A stretch of DNA of 64,000 bases from Streptomyces mashuensis (GTDB taxonomy: Bacteria; Actinomycetota; Actinomycetes; Streptomycetales; Streptomycetaceae). Numbering within the stretch: position 1 is the stretch's first letter; each line of letters opens with the position of its first letter. Positions 7,886 to 15,525 of this stretch are shown piece after piece. A model generated the notes under the pieces. It did not search any database. It was not told where the DNA came from and saw only the letters and a list, made by a program, of their open reading frames with translations. Location: contig NZ_BNBD01000022.1 in assembly GCF_014654785.1 (NCBI RefSeq), positions 1 through 64,000 of the forward strand. The letters are read 5' to 3'. Position numbers and translations under genes: made by a program.

Positions 7886-8188
7886 TCAGTGGCCGCCGTG
7901 GTGGCCCTTGTGCTCGTGGTGCCCCTTGCCCCCGTCGTTGATGCAGGTGTTGCCGAAGGTCGGGTTGAGGAGGCCGATGATGATGTCGATGGTGTTGCCG
8001 CAGACGTTCACCGGGATGTCGATCGGCACCTGGATGACGTTGCCCGAGATGACACCGGGCGAGCCCTTGGCAGCGCCGACGGCGATGGCGCCGTGACCGT
8101 CGTCACTGGCGACCGCGGGGACGACGGAGGCGCTGACGGCGACGCCTGCTGCGGCCAGAGCGAGGGCTGCCTTCTTGGCACTGTTCAT
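7886..8188 (-). CDS. short chaplin with histidine-rich tail
   Basis: 100 aa. Signal peptide 1-28 (cleavage near AVAS), then one chaplin domain: GSPGVISGNVIQVPIDIPVN, CGNTIDIIIGLLNPTFGNTC with the paired cysteines. Chaplins self-assemble into amyloid-like films that coat aerial hyphae and spores. Unlike standard short chaplins, which end shortly after the second cysteine, this one continues with a tail GGKGHHEHKGHHGGH containing seven histidines. AAGGAAG precedes the ATG by 8 nt. No sorting signal is present, so it should be a diffusible short chaplin. Expression is expected during aerial growth. Confidence 0.9.
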   Translation of the reverse strand: MNSAKKAALALAAAGVAVSASVVPAVASDDGHGAIAVGAAKGSPGVISGNVIQVPIDIPVNVCGNTIDIIIGLLNPTFGNTCINDGGKGHHEHKGHHGGH

Positions 8189-8262
8189 GAGGTGGTCTTC
8201 CTTTTAGATGACTGACCTGACCGGCCCCTGCCACGGGGCCGTGTACTGATGAACGCCAATGA

Positions 8263-8289
8263 ACCCCCGACGGCACGGCCATCGGGGGT
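8263..8289. terminator. possible hairpin terminator upstream of chaplin gene
   Basis: ACCCCCGA / TCGGGGGT with two further G-C pairs and one mismatch, loop of about 5 nt, followed by TGTTT on the plus strand. It may reinforce the terminator at 8339-8364 or be part of the chaplin upstream region. Confidence 0.4.
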
Positions 8290-8338
8290 GTTTGCCCTCG
8301 TTCGGACGATTGATCACCCTCGCCCGATCAATCCCGGT

Positions 8339-8364
8339 GTCGGCTCCACCGTAGTGGAGCCGAC
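8339..8364 (-). terminator. terminator of second chaplin gene
   Basis: Perfect 11-bp stem GTCGGCTCCAC / GTGGAGCCGAC with a CGTA loop, 26 bp beyond the chaplin stop codon. Confidence 0.8.
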
Positions 8365-8390
8365 GGACTCACGGGGGTGAGCGTCGTTTA

Positions 8391-8630
8391 TTACTCGTTG
8401 ACGCAGAGGTTGCCGTGGGCCGGGTTGCCGACGCCCACCACGTTCACGGTGTTGCCGCACAGGTTGACCGGGACCTTCACGGGGACCTGGACGACGTTGC
8501 CGGAGGCGACACCGGGGCTGTTCTTCGCCACACCCTCGGCCTGGGCGTGGGCGGAGGCGGAGGCGGCACCGGCCAGCGCGAGACCACCCACGGCGAGCGT
8601 GACGGCAGCGGCCTTCTTCATGTTGTTCAC
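8391..8630 (-). CDS. short chaplin (ChpE-to-ChpH type)
   Basis: 79 aa. N-terminus VNNMKKAAAVTLAVGGLALA forms a signal peptide (cleavage near ASA-HA), followed by one chaplin domain: NSPGVASGNVVQVPVKVPVN, CGNTVNVVGVGNPAHGNLC, ending VNE. The two cysteines place it with the short chaplins D, F, G, H. GTG at 8630 is preferred: AGGAAGG lies 10 nt upstream, and the extra residues mirror the N-terminus of known ChpE (MKNLKK). The ATG at 8621 is too far from the ribosome site. It lies upstream of the other chaplin gene in the same direction, separated by a terminator. Confidence 0.9.
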   Translation of the reverse strand: MNNMKKAAAVTLAVGGLALAGAASASAHAQAEGVAKNSPGVASGNVVQVPVKVPVNLCGNTVNVVGVGNPAHGNLCVNE

Positions 8631-8831
8631 TTTCGTATGACCTTCCTGATGTTTGCCAGAGCGTCGCCACGGCCAGCCGCCGCGGTTACGCCATGGAAAA
8701 CGGGCCACGACGAGGGGAGTTGCGCGTTCGGAGCAGTTATCACACGACAGCATGAACAGCCGATCGGAGCGTGACGTTCCGCTTAATGGGGGACCGGACA
8801 CGCGCCGCTCCCCGCCCCGCAAAAGACCAGG

Positions 8832-9476
8832 TCAGGCACCGATCCCATGACGGACCGCCCAGAGGGCCGCCTGGGTGCGGTCCGCCAGGTCGAGCTTCAT
8901 CAGGATGTTCGAGACGTGCGTCTTGACGGTCTTCTCGGAGAGCACCAGCGCCCGCGCGATCTCCCGGTTGGACCGCCCGTCGGCGATCAGGGCGAGCACC
9001 TCGCGCTCCCGCTCCGTCAGCCCGTTGCCCCGGCCGTGGCCGGTCCCCTCGTCCTGGGCCAGCAGGGCCCCGGCGACCTCCGGCTGGAGCAGGACGTGCC
9101 CGGCGTGCACCGACCGGATGGCGCCGGCCAGCGCGTCGGGGGCCACGTCCTTGTACACGTAGCCCGCGGCGCCCGCACGCAGCGCCGGCACGACGGTGCG
9201 CTGCTCCGTGAAGCTGGTGACCACCAGGACCCGGGCGGGGTTGCCCAGCTCGCGCAGCCGGCGCAGCGCCTCGATGCCGTCGGTGCCGGGCATCTTCACG
9301 TCCATGAGGACGACGTCCGGGAGCAGCTCCCCGGCGCGCTCGACGCCCTCGGCGCCGTCCGCGGCCTCACCCACCACCTCGATGTCCTCCTGGACCTCCA
9401 GGAAGGTGCGCAGCCCTTCGCGGACCACCTGGTGGTCGTCGACGATCAGCACCTTGATCCGGTGTTCCTCAGCCAC
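8832..9476 (-). CDS. NarL/LuxR-family response regulator
   Basis: 214 aa. Receiver domain at residues 7-125, with the acidic pocket at VDDHQ, the phosphoacceptor Asp in VVLMDVKMPG, Thr/Ser in VVTSF and Lys in YVYKDV. A LuxR-type HTH follows at ~150-210 (LTEREREVLALIADGRSNRE, LSEKTVKTHVSNILMKL). Its start overlaps the histidine kinase stop by 8 bp, so the two form one translational unit and the kinase is the likely phosphodonor. Regulated genes are not evident; it probably binds DNA as a dimer after phosphorylation. Confidence 0.95.
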   Translation of the reverse strand: MAEEHRIKVLIVDDHQVVREGLRTFLEVQEDIEVVGEAADGAEGVERAGELLPDVVLMDVKMPGTDGIEALRRLRELGNPARVLVVTSFTEQRTVVPALRAGAAGYVYKDVAPDALAGAIRSVHAGHVLLQPEVAGALLAQDEGTGHGRGNGLTEREREVLALIADGRSNREIARALVLSEKTVKTHVSNILMKLDLADRTQAALWAVRHGIGA

Positions 9477-10614
9477 CGGGCACCTCCATCTCGATCGTGG
9501 TGCCCGTTCCGGGCTCCGAGGTCACGGTCAGCGTTCCGCCGACGCCGCCCGCCCGGTCGCGCATGGAGACCAGGCCCAGGTGGCGGCCGGCCCGGCGGAC
9601 GGCGCCGGGGTCGAAGCCGCAGCCGTCGTCGGTGACGCGCAGGGTGGCGCCGGGGCCGCTGCGGGCGAGGGTGACGTCGACCGTGCGGGCGCCGGAGTGG
9701 CGCAGGGCGTTGTGGAGGGCCTCCTGGGCGACGCGCAGCAGGGCCTCCTCCTGGGCGGCGGGCAGGGCGCGCACGCCGTGGTTGGTGAAGCCGACGCGGG
9801 CGGAGTGGGCGCGGTCGAGCACCTTCACCTGGGTGCGCAGGGTGGCCACCAGGCCGTCCTCGTCGAGGGCTGCGGGGCGCAGCTCGACGACGGCGGCGCG
9901 CAGCTCGTCGGCGGCCTCGGCGGCGAGCCGGGCGACCTCGTGGAGGGCGCCCTTGGCGCGGGCGGGGTCGCGGTCGACGAGGGCGGTGGCGGCCTGGGCG
10001 GTCAGCCGGAGGGAGAACAGCTTCTGCGCGACGGCGTCGTGCAGCTCGTGGGCGAGGCGGGAGCGCTCGCCGGCGATGGTGAGCTCGCGGCTGCGCTCGT
10101 AGAGGCGGGCGTTGGTGAGGGCGATGGCGGCGTGCTGGGCGAGGACGCCGAGCAGTTCCTCGTCCTCCGCGGTGAAGCCGCAGCCGCCCTCGGGCTTGGG
10201 GCAGCGCTTGTCGGCGAGGAAGAGGGCGCCGAGGATCTCGTCGCCGTCGGCCACCGGGACGCCGATGAAGTCGCTCATGTCGGGGTGCGCGGCGGGCCAG
10301 CCGCCGAAGCGGGGGTCGCGGCGCACGTCGGCGAGGCGCTGGGGGGTGGCGTCCTTCAGCATCGACGCGAGGATGCCGTGCTGGCGCGGAAGGGGGCCGA
10401 TGGCCTTCCACTGGTCGTCACTGACGCCGTCGACGACGAACTGGGCGAAGCCCCCGTGGTCGTCGGGGACGCCGAGCGCGGCGTACTCGGCGTCCAGCAG
10501 GTCTCGGGCGGAGGCGACGATGGTCTTGAGGACGTCGCGCACCTCCAGGTGCCGGCTCATCGCGAGCAGCGCGGTGCTGATCGCCGTGAGGCCGGAGCGG
10601 GGCGGGGTGGTCAT
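9469..10614 (-). CDS. GAF-domain sensor histidine kinase (HisKA_3)
   Basis: 381 aa with no membrane segment, so a cytoplasmic sensor. An N-terminal GAF domain spans ~20-170 (LLDAEYAALGVPDDHGG ... DFIGVPVADGDEILGALFLADK). The HisKA_3 dimerisation domain has the phosphoacceptor His in RLAHELHDAVAQKLFSL (~190-205). The HATPase domain has the N box in VAQEALHNALRHSGA and the G box VTDDGCGFDP. The architecture resembles DevS/DosS-like and other actinobacterial kinases, but I see no haem-binding proof. The signal is unknown. It is divergent from the nitroreductase gene by 161 bp. Confidence 0.95.
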   Translation of the reverse strand: MTTPPRSGLTAISTALLAMSRHLEVRDVLKTIVASARDLLDAEYAALGVPDDHGGFAQFVVDGVSDDQWKAIGPLPRQHGILASMLKDATPQRLADVRRDPRFGGWPAAHPDMSDFIGVPVADGDEILGALFLADKRCPKPEGGCGFTAEDEELLGVLAQHAAIALTNARLYERSRELTIAGERSRLAHELHDAVAQKLFSLRLTAQAATALVDRDPARAKGALHEVARLAAEAADELRAAVVELRPAALDEDGLVATLRTQVKVLDRAHSARVGFTNHGVRALPAAQEEALLRVAQEALHNALRHSGARTVDVTLARSGPGATLRVTDDGCGFDPGAVRRAGRHLGLVSMRDRAGGVGGTLTVTSEPGTGTTIEMEVPGG

Positions 10615-10681
10615 GGCCCTTACCGTAGCGAGCGGGTGTGCGGGGGGAATCGGGCCTGCGGTGGCCGGGACCTGGGCCGGT

Positions 10682-10711
10682 GGTCCTAGGGCGGGTGGTC
10701 CTAAAGCGGGT
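10682..10711. repeat. tandem direct repeat upstream of deiodinase-like gene
   Basis: Two adjacent 15-nt copies, GGTCCTAGGGCGGGT and GGTCCTAAAGCGGGT (2 mismatches), lie in the divergent promoter region between the histidine kinase and the deiodinase-like gene. They could be a regulator site or a chance duplication. Confidence 0.4.
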
Positions 10712-10775
10712 GGGCCCGGGGCGGGGGCCTGGGGTGCGTGGGAGTGGACGGGCGCCGCCGGGGCATGTACTCCTC

Positions 10776-11474
10776 ATGTCTGGACCTGTGCAGTGGACCC
10801 CCACCCACGGCGAGCCCTACCGTGCGGTGCCCTACCGTCCGGAGCGGATGCCGGTGGAGGAGTCGCTGGCCCGCGCCGCCGAGCTGCGGGAGCGCATGGG
10901 GCGGCGCCGTACGGTGCGGCAGTTCTCGCCCGACCCGGTGCCCGAGCAGGTGGTGCGGGACGCGATCGCGTGCGCGGCGACGGCGCCGTCCGGGGCGCAC
11001 CAGCAGCCGTGGACGTTCGTCCTGGTGAAGGACCCGGCGGTGCGGCGGGCCGTGCGGGCGGCGGCGGAGGAAGAGGAGCGGCGGTCGTACGCGGGCCGGC
11101 TGGGCGAGGAGTGGCTGGCGGCGCTGCGCCCGCTGGGCACCGACGAGGTGAAGCCGCACCTGACGGACGCGCCGGCGCTGGTGGTGGTGTTCCAGCAGCG
11201 GTACTGGCTCGGTCCGGACGGGGAGCGGCGCAAGCACTACTACGTGGACGAGTCGGTGGGGATCGCGGTGGGGATGCTGCTGTCGGCGCTGCACCTGTCG
11301 GGGCTGGCGGCGCTGGTGCACACGCCGAGCCCGATGCGGTTCCTGGCGGAGGTGCTGGGGCGGCCGGCGAACGAAAAGGCGTTCGCGGTGATCCCGGTGG
11401 GCTATCCGGCGCCGGACTGCCGGGTGCCGGACCTGGTGCGGAAGAGCCTCGGCCAGGTGCTGGTGGAGGTCTGA
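10776..11474 (+). CDS. iodotyrosine deiodinase-like nitroreductase-family flavoprotein
   Basis: 232 aa. It belongs to the nitroreductase fold (FMN dimer) and is closest in sequence pattern to eukaryotic iodotyrosine deiodinase (IYD). FMN-binding motifs are RRTVRQFSPDPVP near the N-terminus, ATAPSGAHQQPWTFVLVKDP, and the C-terminal RPANEKAFAVIPVGYPA. The lid that binds the amino-acid zwitterion in IYD is conserved, with Glu and Tyr in EERRSYAGRLGEEW and Lys 21 residues after that Tyr (TDEVKPHL). The likely reaction is reductive dehalogenation of halotyrosines or a related halophenol, but this is inference. The ATG at 10776 is chosen; upstream codons belong to the spacer. Confidence 0.88.
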   Translation: MSGPVQWTPTHGEPYRAVPYRPERMPVEESLARAAELRERMGRRRTVRQFSPDPVPEQVVRDAIACAATAPSGAHQQPWTFVLVKDPAVRRAVRAAAEEEERRSYAGRLGEEWLAALRPLGTDEVKPHLTDAPALVVVFQQRYWLGPDGERRKHYYVDESVGIAVGMLLSALHLSGLAALVHTPSPMRFLAEVLGRPANEKAFAVIPVGYPAPDCRVPDLVRKSLGQVLVEV

Positions 11475-11878
11475 CCGGAGGGCCGGAGCAGGGCCGGAGC
11501 AGGGCCGAGCAGCATAACTCCGCTCGGACGATCTTTCTGATCGCAAACAGTGACCGAGCGTACGGCGCCGACCGCCCTGCGTAGCGTTGCCCGTGGCCGC
11601 GTGTGACCCCGCCCACGGGACGCACATCACGTACGAAGCCGCTTAGTGGACGCGTAAACACGCGGTAAGTGAGCGGTTCACCTGGCAAGTGCCGGGGAGC
11701 GGGGGCGGGGCCTCGCGGGTTGCGTTACGAGGCTCCGTAGTACGTCACATCATTGCGAGCTGATTTTGCAGCCGCTAACAATTGCCCAGCCGCAGGGCGC
11801 CGTCGAACGAGACGCGGCGCTGACCGCGTCGATCCGGGCCGCTGCGACTCAAGCGATTGGAAGAGGTTCAGCTCACTC
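11475..11878 (+). other. 404-bp intergenic region with promoter and long 5' region
   Basis: No gene is seen. Just after the deiodinase-like stop there is a degenerate 11-nt tandem repeat (GGGCCGGAGCA twice, then a variant, ~11480-11512). An inverted repeat CGCTCGG/CCGAGCG spans 11521-11560. A good promoter lies at 11753-11781. The segment after it (about 90 nt) is the untranslated leader of the SLT gene and includes the short hairpin GACGCGG/CCGCGTC. Confidence 0.5.
11753..11781 (+). promoter_or_regulatory. promoter of SLT-domain gene
   Basis: TTGCGA (11753-11758), 17-nt spacer, TAACAA (11776-11781): a near-consensus vegetative promoter about 97 nt before the ATG. Confidence 0.65.
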
Positions 11879-12565
11879 ATGCGCTCCCCCATCTCCGGCT
11901 ATACCCGCCTGACCAAGGTCCACAAGTTCTCCGCCGCCGGCATTGCCGCGGCCGGTGTCGCCGCACTGGCCTTCGCGGTCGTCCCCGCCTCCGCCGACGG
12001 CGAGAAGACGGTCGCCGCCGTGAAGCCGGTCGCCTGGAACGCGCACTCCTTCGGCGAGACGCAGCAGCAGGAGCTGGCCAAGCAGGCCGACCGCGCCACC
12101 GAGCAGGCCAAGGCCGACGCCAAGAAGAAGGCCGACGAGCAGGCCGCCAAGGAGAAGGCGGACAAGGAGCGCGCCGAGCAGCAGGCCGCGAGCCGTTCCG
12201 CCGAGCGCGCGCCCGTCCCGGCCGCCCCGGTGAAGAAGACCTACGCCAACAACCTCGACGGGTGGATCCGCGAGGCCCTGGACATCATGCAGGCCAAGGG
12301 CATCCCGGGCAGCTACAACGGCATCTACCGCAACATCATGCGGGAGTCGACCGGCAACCCGAAGGCCATCAACCTGTGGGACTCCAACGCCGCCAAGGGC
12401 ATCCCGTCCAAGGGCCTGCTCCAGGTGATCGACCCCACCTTCAAGGCGTACCACGTCGACGGCACCTCCTGGGACATCTACGACCCGGTCGCCAACATCA
12501 CCGCCGCCTGCAACTACGCGGCGAAGGTGTACGGCTCCATGGACAACGTCAACTCGGCGTACTGA
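11879..12565 (+). CDS. secreted SLT-type lytic transglycosylase
   Basis: 228 aa. Signal peptide of about 39 residues (KFSAAGIAAAGVAALAFAVV-PASA), then a highly charged Lys/Glu/Ala coiled-coil segment (~65-110, with AKADAKKKADEQAAKEKADK), then a transglycosylase SLT-like domain (~125-228). In this domain IYRNIMRESTGNPKAINLWD holds the catalytic Glu, followed by SKGLLQVIDPTFKAYH and ITAACNYAAKVYG. It should cleave peptidoglycan glycan strands outside the cell. The start ATG at 11879 follows a purine-rich GGAAGAGG. It is transcribed alone from the promoter at 11753 and ends at a 20-bp terminator. Confidence 0.9.
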   Translation: MRSPISGYTRLTKVHKFSAAGIAAAGVAALAFAVVPASADGEKTVAAVKPVAWNAHSFGETQQQELAKQADRATEQAKADAKKKADEQAAKEKADKERAEQQAASRSAERAPVPAAPVKKTYANNLDGWIREALDIMQAKGIPGSYNGIYRNIMRESTGNPKAINLWDSNAAKGIPSKGLLQVIDPTFKAYHVDGTSWDIYDPVANITAACNYAAKVYGSMDNVNSAY

Positions 12566-12606
12566 GCCAGGGCACCCCACGCTTCCGCGCGGCGGAAGGA
12601 CAGCAA

Positions 12607-12649
12607 CGCCGAAGGGCGGCACCCGGAGTCCGGGTGCCGCCCTTCGGCG
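12607..12649. terminator. bidirectional terminator
   Basis: Perfect 20-bp stem (CGCCGAAGGGCGGCACCCGG and its complement) with an AGT loop, between the convergent SLT and ABC transporter genes. Confidence 0.9.
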
Positions 12650-12677
12650 CGTTCGCGGGCCCGTCACGGGCCGGCCG

Positions 12678-15278
12678 TCACTTGCGCATGACCTCGGGCT
12701 CGTGCCGGCGCAGCAGCCGGATGACGAGGAAGCCGCAGGCGATGCCGATGGCCAGCAGCGCGGCGAGGTCCATGCCCCACTGGCCGGCGCTGTGTGCCCA
12801 CAGCGGGTCGAGGTGGGTCGGGTCGTTCTTGTCGAACGGCGCCATGACGTGCGACAGGTCCAGCGTGGTGCCGGCGCCGGCGATGGCCCAGCGGGCCGGC
12901 ATCAGCCAGGCGACCTGCTCGATGCCCGGCGCGTCGAAGAGCTTGAAGAGGATGCCGGTGAAGACGACCTGGACGATGGCGAACATGACCAGCAGCGGCA
13001 TGGTCTTCTCCGTGGTCTTCACCAGGGAGGAGATCACCAGGCCGATCATCATGCAGGTGAACCCCAGGCCGGTGACGACGACGCACAGCTCGACGGCGGG
13101 CAGGTTCTTCACCACCAGGCCCTGGTCGGGCAGCTTGCGGGCCGAGAAGCCGATGGCGCAGATCAGGGCGCCCTGCACCGCGGTGATCGCACCGAGGACG
13201 ATCACCTTGGACATCAGATAGGCGCTCCGGGACAGGCCGGTGGCGCGTTCCCGTTCGTAGATGACCCGTTCCTTGATCAGCTCACGGACGGAGTTGGCGG
13301 AGCCTGAGAAGCACATGCCGACCGCGAGGATCAGCATGATCGTGCCGGCGTCCTGGTTGAAGTGGCCCTTGGTGGGCGCGCCGAGCCCGAAGTCCGACGG
13401 GATCAGCGTGCTGACGCCGCCGATCACGGCCGGCAGGGCCAGCATCAGCCCCATGAAGCCGCGGTCGGACGCGATGACCGACACGTACCTGCGCATCAGC
13501 GTCCACAGTTGGGACATCCAGCTCTGCGGCACCGGCGGGCGGACCATCTGCGGCTGGACGTGCACGGACTGCGGGGCGACGGCGTCGATGTCGGCCGCGT
13601 ACATCTGGTAGTGCTGCGAGCCCTTCCAGCGGCCCGACCAGTCGTAGTCGCGGTAGTTCTCGAACGCCGAGAAGACGTCGGCCCAGGTCTCGTAGCCGAA
13701 GAAGTTCAGCGCCTCGTCCGGCGGGCCGAAGTACGCCACGGCGCCGCCCGGCGCCATCACCAGCAGCTTGTCGCACAGCGCCAGCTCGGCCACCGAGTGG
13801 GTGACCACCAGGACCGTGCGGCCGTCGTCGGCCAGGCCGCGCAGCAGCTGCATGACGTCGCGGTCCATGCCCGGGTCCAGGCCGGAGGTGGGCTCGTCCA
13901 GGAAGATCAGCGACGGCTTGGTCAGCAGCTCCAGCGCGACCGAGACGCGCTTGCGCTGGCCGCCGGAGAGCGCGGTGATCTTCTTGTCCTTGTGGTGGTC
14001 GAGCTTCAGCTCGCGCAGCACCTCGTCGATGCGCGCCTCGCGCTCGGAGGTCGCGGTGTCGCCGGGGAAGCGGAGCTTGGCCGCGTAGCGCAGCGCCTTA
14101 CGGATGGTGAGGTCCTTGTGCAGGATGTCGTCCTGCGGGACCAGACCGATGCGCTGCCGCAGCTCGGCGAACTGCTTGTACAGGTTCCGGTTGTCGTAGA
14201 GCACGTCGCCCTGGTTGGCGGGCCGGTAGCCGGTCAGCGCCTTGAGCAGGGTGGACTTGCCGGAGCCGGAGGGGCCGATGACGGCGATCAGCGACTTCTC
14301 GGGGACGCCGAAGGAGACGTCCTTGAGGATCTGCTTGCCGCCTTCGACGGTCACGGTCAGGTGGCGGGCGGAGAAGGAGACGTCACCGGTGTCGACGAAC
14401 TCCTCGAGGCGGTCGCCGACCAGCCGGAACGTCGAGTGACCGACACCCACGATGTCGTTGGGGCCGATGATCTGCTGCCGGACCGGCTGACCGTTGACGT
14501 AGGTGCCGTTGTGGCTGCCCAGGTCGACGATCTCGAAACGGCCGTCGCTCGTGGCCCGGAACTCGGCGTGGTGCCGGGAGACCTGGAGGTCGGAGACGAC
14601 CAGCTCGTTGTCCAGGGCACGACCGATGCGCATCACGCGCCCGGCGGCCACCTGGTGGAACGTGGTGGGGCTGCGGTCGCCGTAGACGGGCGGGGCGGCC
14701 GCGCCGCCGGGCGTCTGCACGGGCTGCGCCTGCTGCTGCGGCACGTACGGCTGCTGCGGCTGGGGCTGCTGGTGCTGCGCGTGCTGCGGCGGCTGCTGCT
14801 GCTGCCAGGAGCCGTGCTGGGGCTGCTGCTGGTAGGGCTGCTGGCCCGGCCAGCCGGCACCGCTGCTCTGCCCGCCCGGCTGCTGGTAGTGCTGCGGGGC
14901 CGGCCCGCCGTGCTGGAGAGGGGGCGCGATGGCCGTCTGCGCACTGTAGAGGTCGGCGGCCGGGGCGGCGGCCTGGGCGGCGGAGAAGTCCAGCCGGGGG
15001 CCGTCGCTGGCGTTGCCCAGGTGCACGCTGGCGCCCGGGCCGATCTCCATCTGATGGACCCGCTGGCCCTGCACATAGGTGCCGTTGGTGCTGCCGTGGT
15101 CCTCGATGACCCACGCACGGCCACCCCAGCGGAGGGTGGCGTGCCGCCAGGAGACGCGGGCGTCCTCCAGCACCATGTCACCCTGCGGGTCACGCCCCAG
15201 GGCGTACGACCGGGACGGGTCAAGCGCCCAGGTCTGTCCATTCAATTCCAGTACGAGTTCCGGCACTCCATGCCCCAC
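12678..15278 (-). CDS. FHA-FHA-ABC transporter fusion (Rv1747-like)
   Basis: 866 aa. FHA domain 1 is at ~22-100 (SYALGRDPQGDMVL, RVSWRHA, DHGSTNGTYV). A ~90-residue Gln/Pro-rich linker follows. FHA domain 2 is at ~205-290 (MRIGRALDNELVV, SRHHAEF, LGSHNGTYVNG). The ABC ATPase spans ~305-540 (Walker A GPSGSGKSTLLKAL, signature LSGGQRKRVSVALELL, Walker B LIFLDEPTSGLDPG). A six-helix ABC-2 permease domain occupies ~610-850. FHA domains bind phosphothreonine, so activity is probably controlled by Ser/Thr kinases, as for mycobacterial Rv1747. Cargo is unknown. GTG at 15278 is supported by GGGGGA at 6 nt. Confidence 0.93.
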   Translation of the reverse strand: MGHGVPELVLELNGQTWALDPSRSYALGRDPQGDMVLEDARVSWRHATLRWGGRAWVIEDHGSTNGTYVQGQRVHQMEIGPGASVHLGNASDGPRLDFSAAQAAAPAADLYSAQTAIAPPLQHGGPAPQHYQQPGGQSSGAGWPGQQPYQQQPQHGSWQQQQPPQHAQHQQPQPQQPYVPQQQAQPVQTPGGAAAPPVYGDRSPTTFHQVAAGRVMRIGRALDNELVVSDLQVSRHHAEFRATSDGRFEIVDLGSHNGTYVNGQPVRQQIIGPNDIVGVGHSTFRLVGDRLEEFVDTGDVSFSARHLTVTVEGGKQILKDVSFGVPEKSLIAVIGPSGSGKSTLLKALTGYRPANQGDVLYDNRNLYKQFAELRQRIGLVPQDDILHKDLTIRKALRYAAKLRFPGDTATSEREARIDEVLRELKLDHHKDKKITALSGGQRKRVSVALELLTKPSLIFLDEPTSGLDPGMDRDVMQLLRGLADDGRTVLVVTHSVAELALCDKLLVMAPGGAVAYFGPPDEALNFFGYETWADVFSAFENYRDYDWSGRWKGSQHYQMYAADIDAVAPQSVHVQPQMVRPPVPQSWMSQLWTLMRRYVSVIASDRGFMGLMLALPAVIGGVSTLIPSDFGLGAPTKGHFNQDAGTIMLILAVGMCFSGSANSVRELIKERVIYERERATGLSRSAYLMSKVIVLGAITAVQGALICAIGFSARKLPDQGLVVKNLPAVELCVVVTGLGFTCMMIGLVISSLVKTTEKTMPLLVMFAIVQVVFTGILFKLFDAPGIEQVAWLMPARWAIAGAGTTLDLSHVMAPFDKNDPTHLDPLWAHSAGQWGMDLAALLAIGIACGFLVIRLLRRHEPEVMRK

Positions 15279-15525
15279 TACTTGTCCCCCGATGTCCCCT
15301 GCACAGGGAGTCTAGGGATGGTGAACATCGGGAGGAACTATTTCAGGCGCAGTCCCCCGACCGAAAGTCGGGAGTGGGGCAGCCGTGTACCGGCCCTGTA
15401 ACAGGCGCCGTTGACCGACGGGAAACCCACCCCGACAGTAGTAACCGCCCGGGAGTGCGGGGGATGCGGCCGTTGTGCGGGGAAAAGCCGGACAGTGACC
15501 GGACGTCGAATTACGGCCAAGCCAC

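Noticed and set aside
11475..11878. Possible c-di-AMP (ydaO) riboswitch upstream of the SLT-type gene
   Set aside because: Such elements are common before streptomycete wall hydrolases, but the conserved cores I would expect are not found; only a loose GCTAAC resemblance at 11774-11779, which is also a good -10 element.
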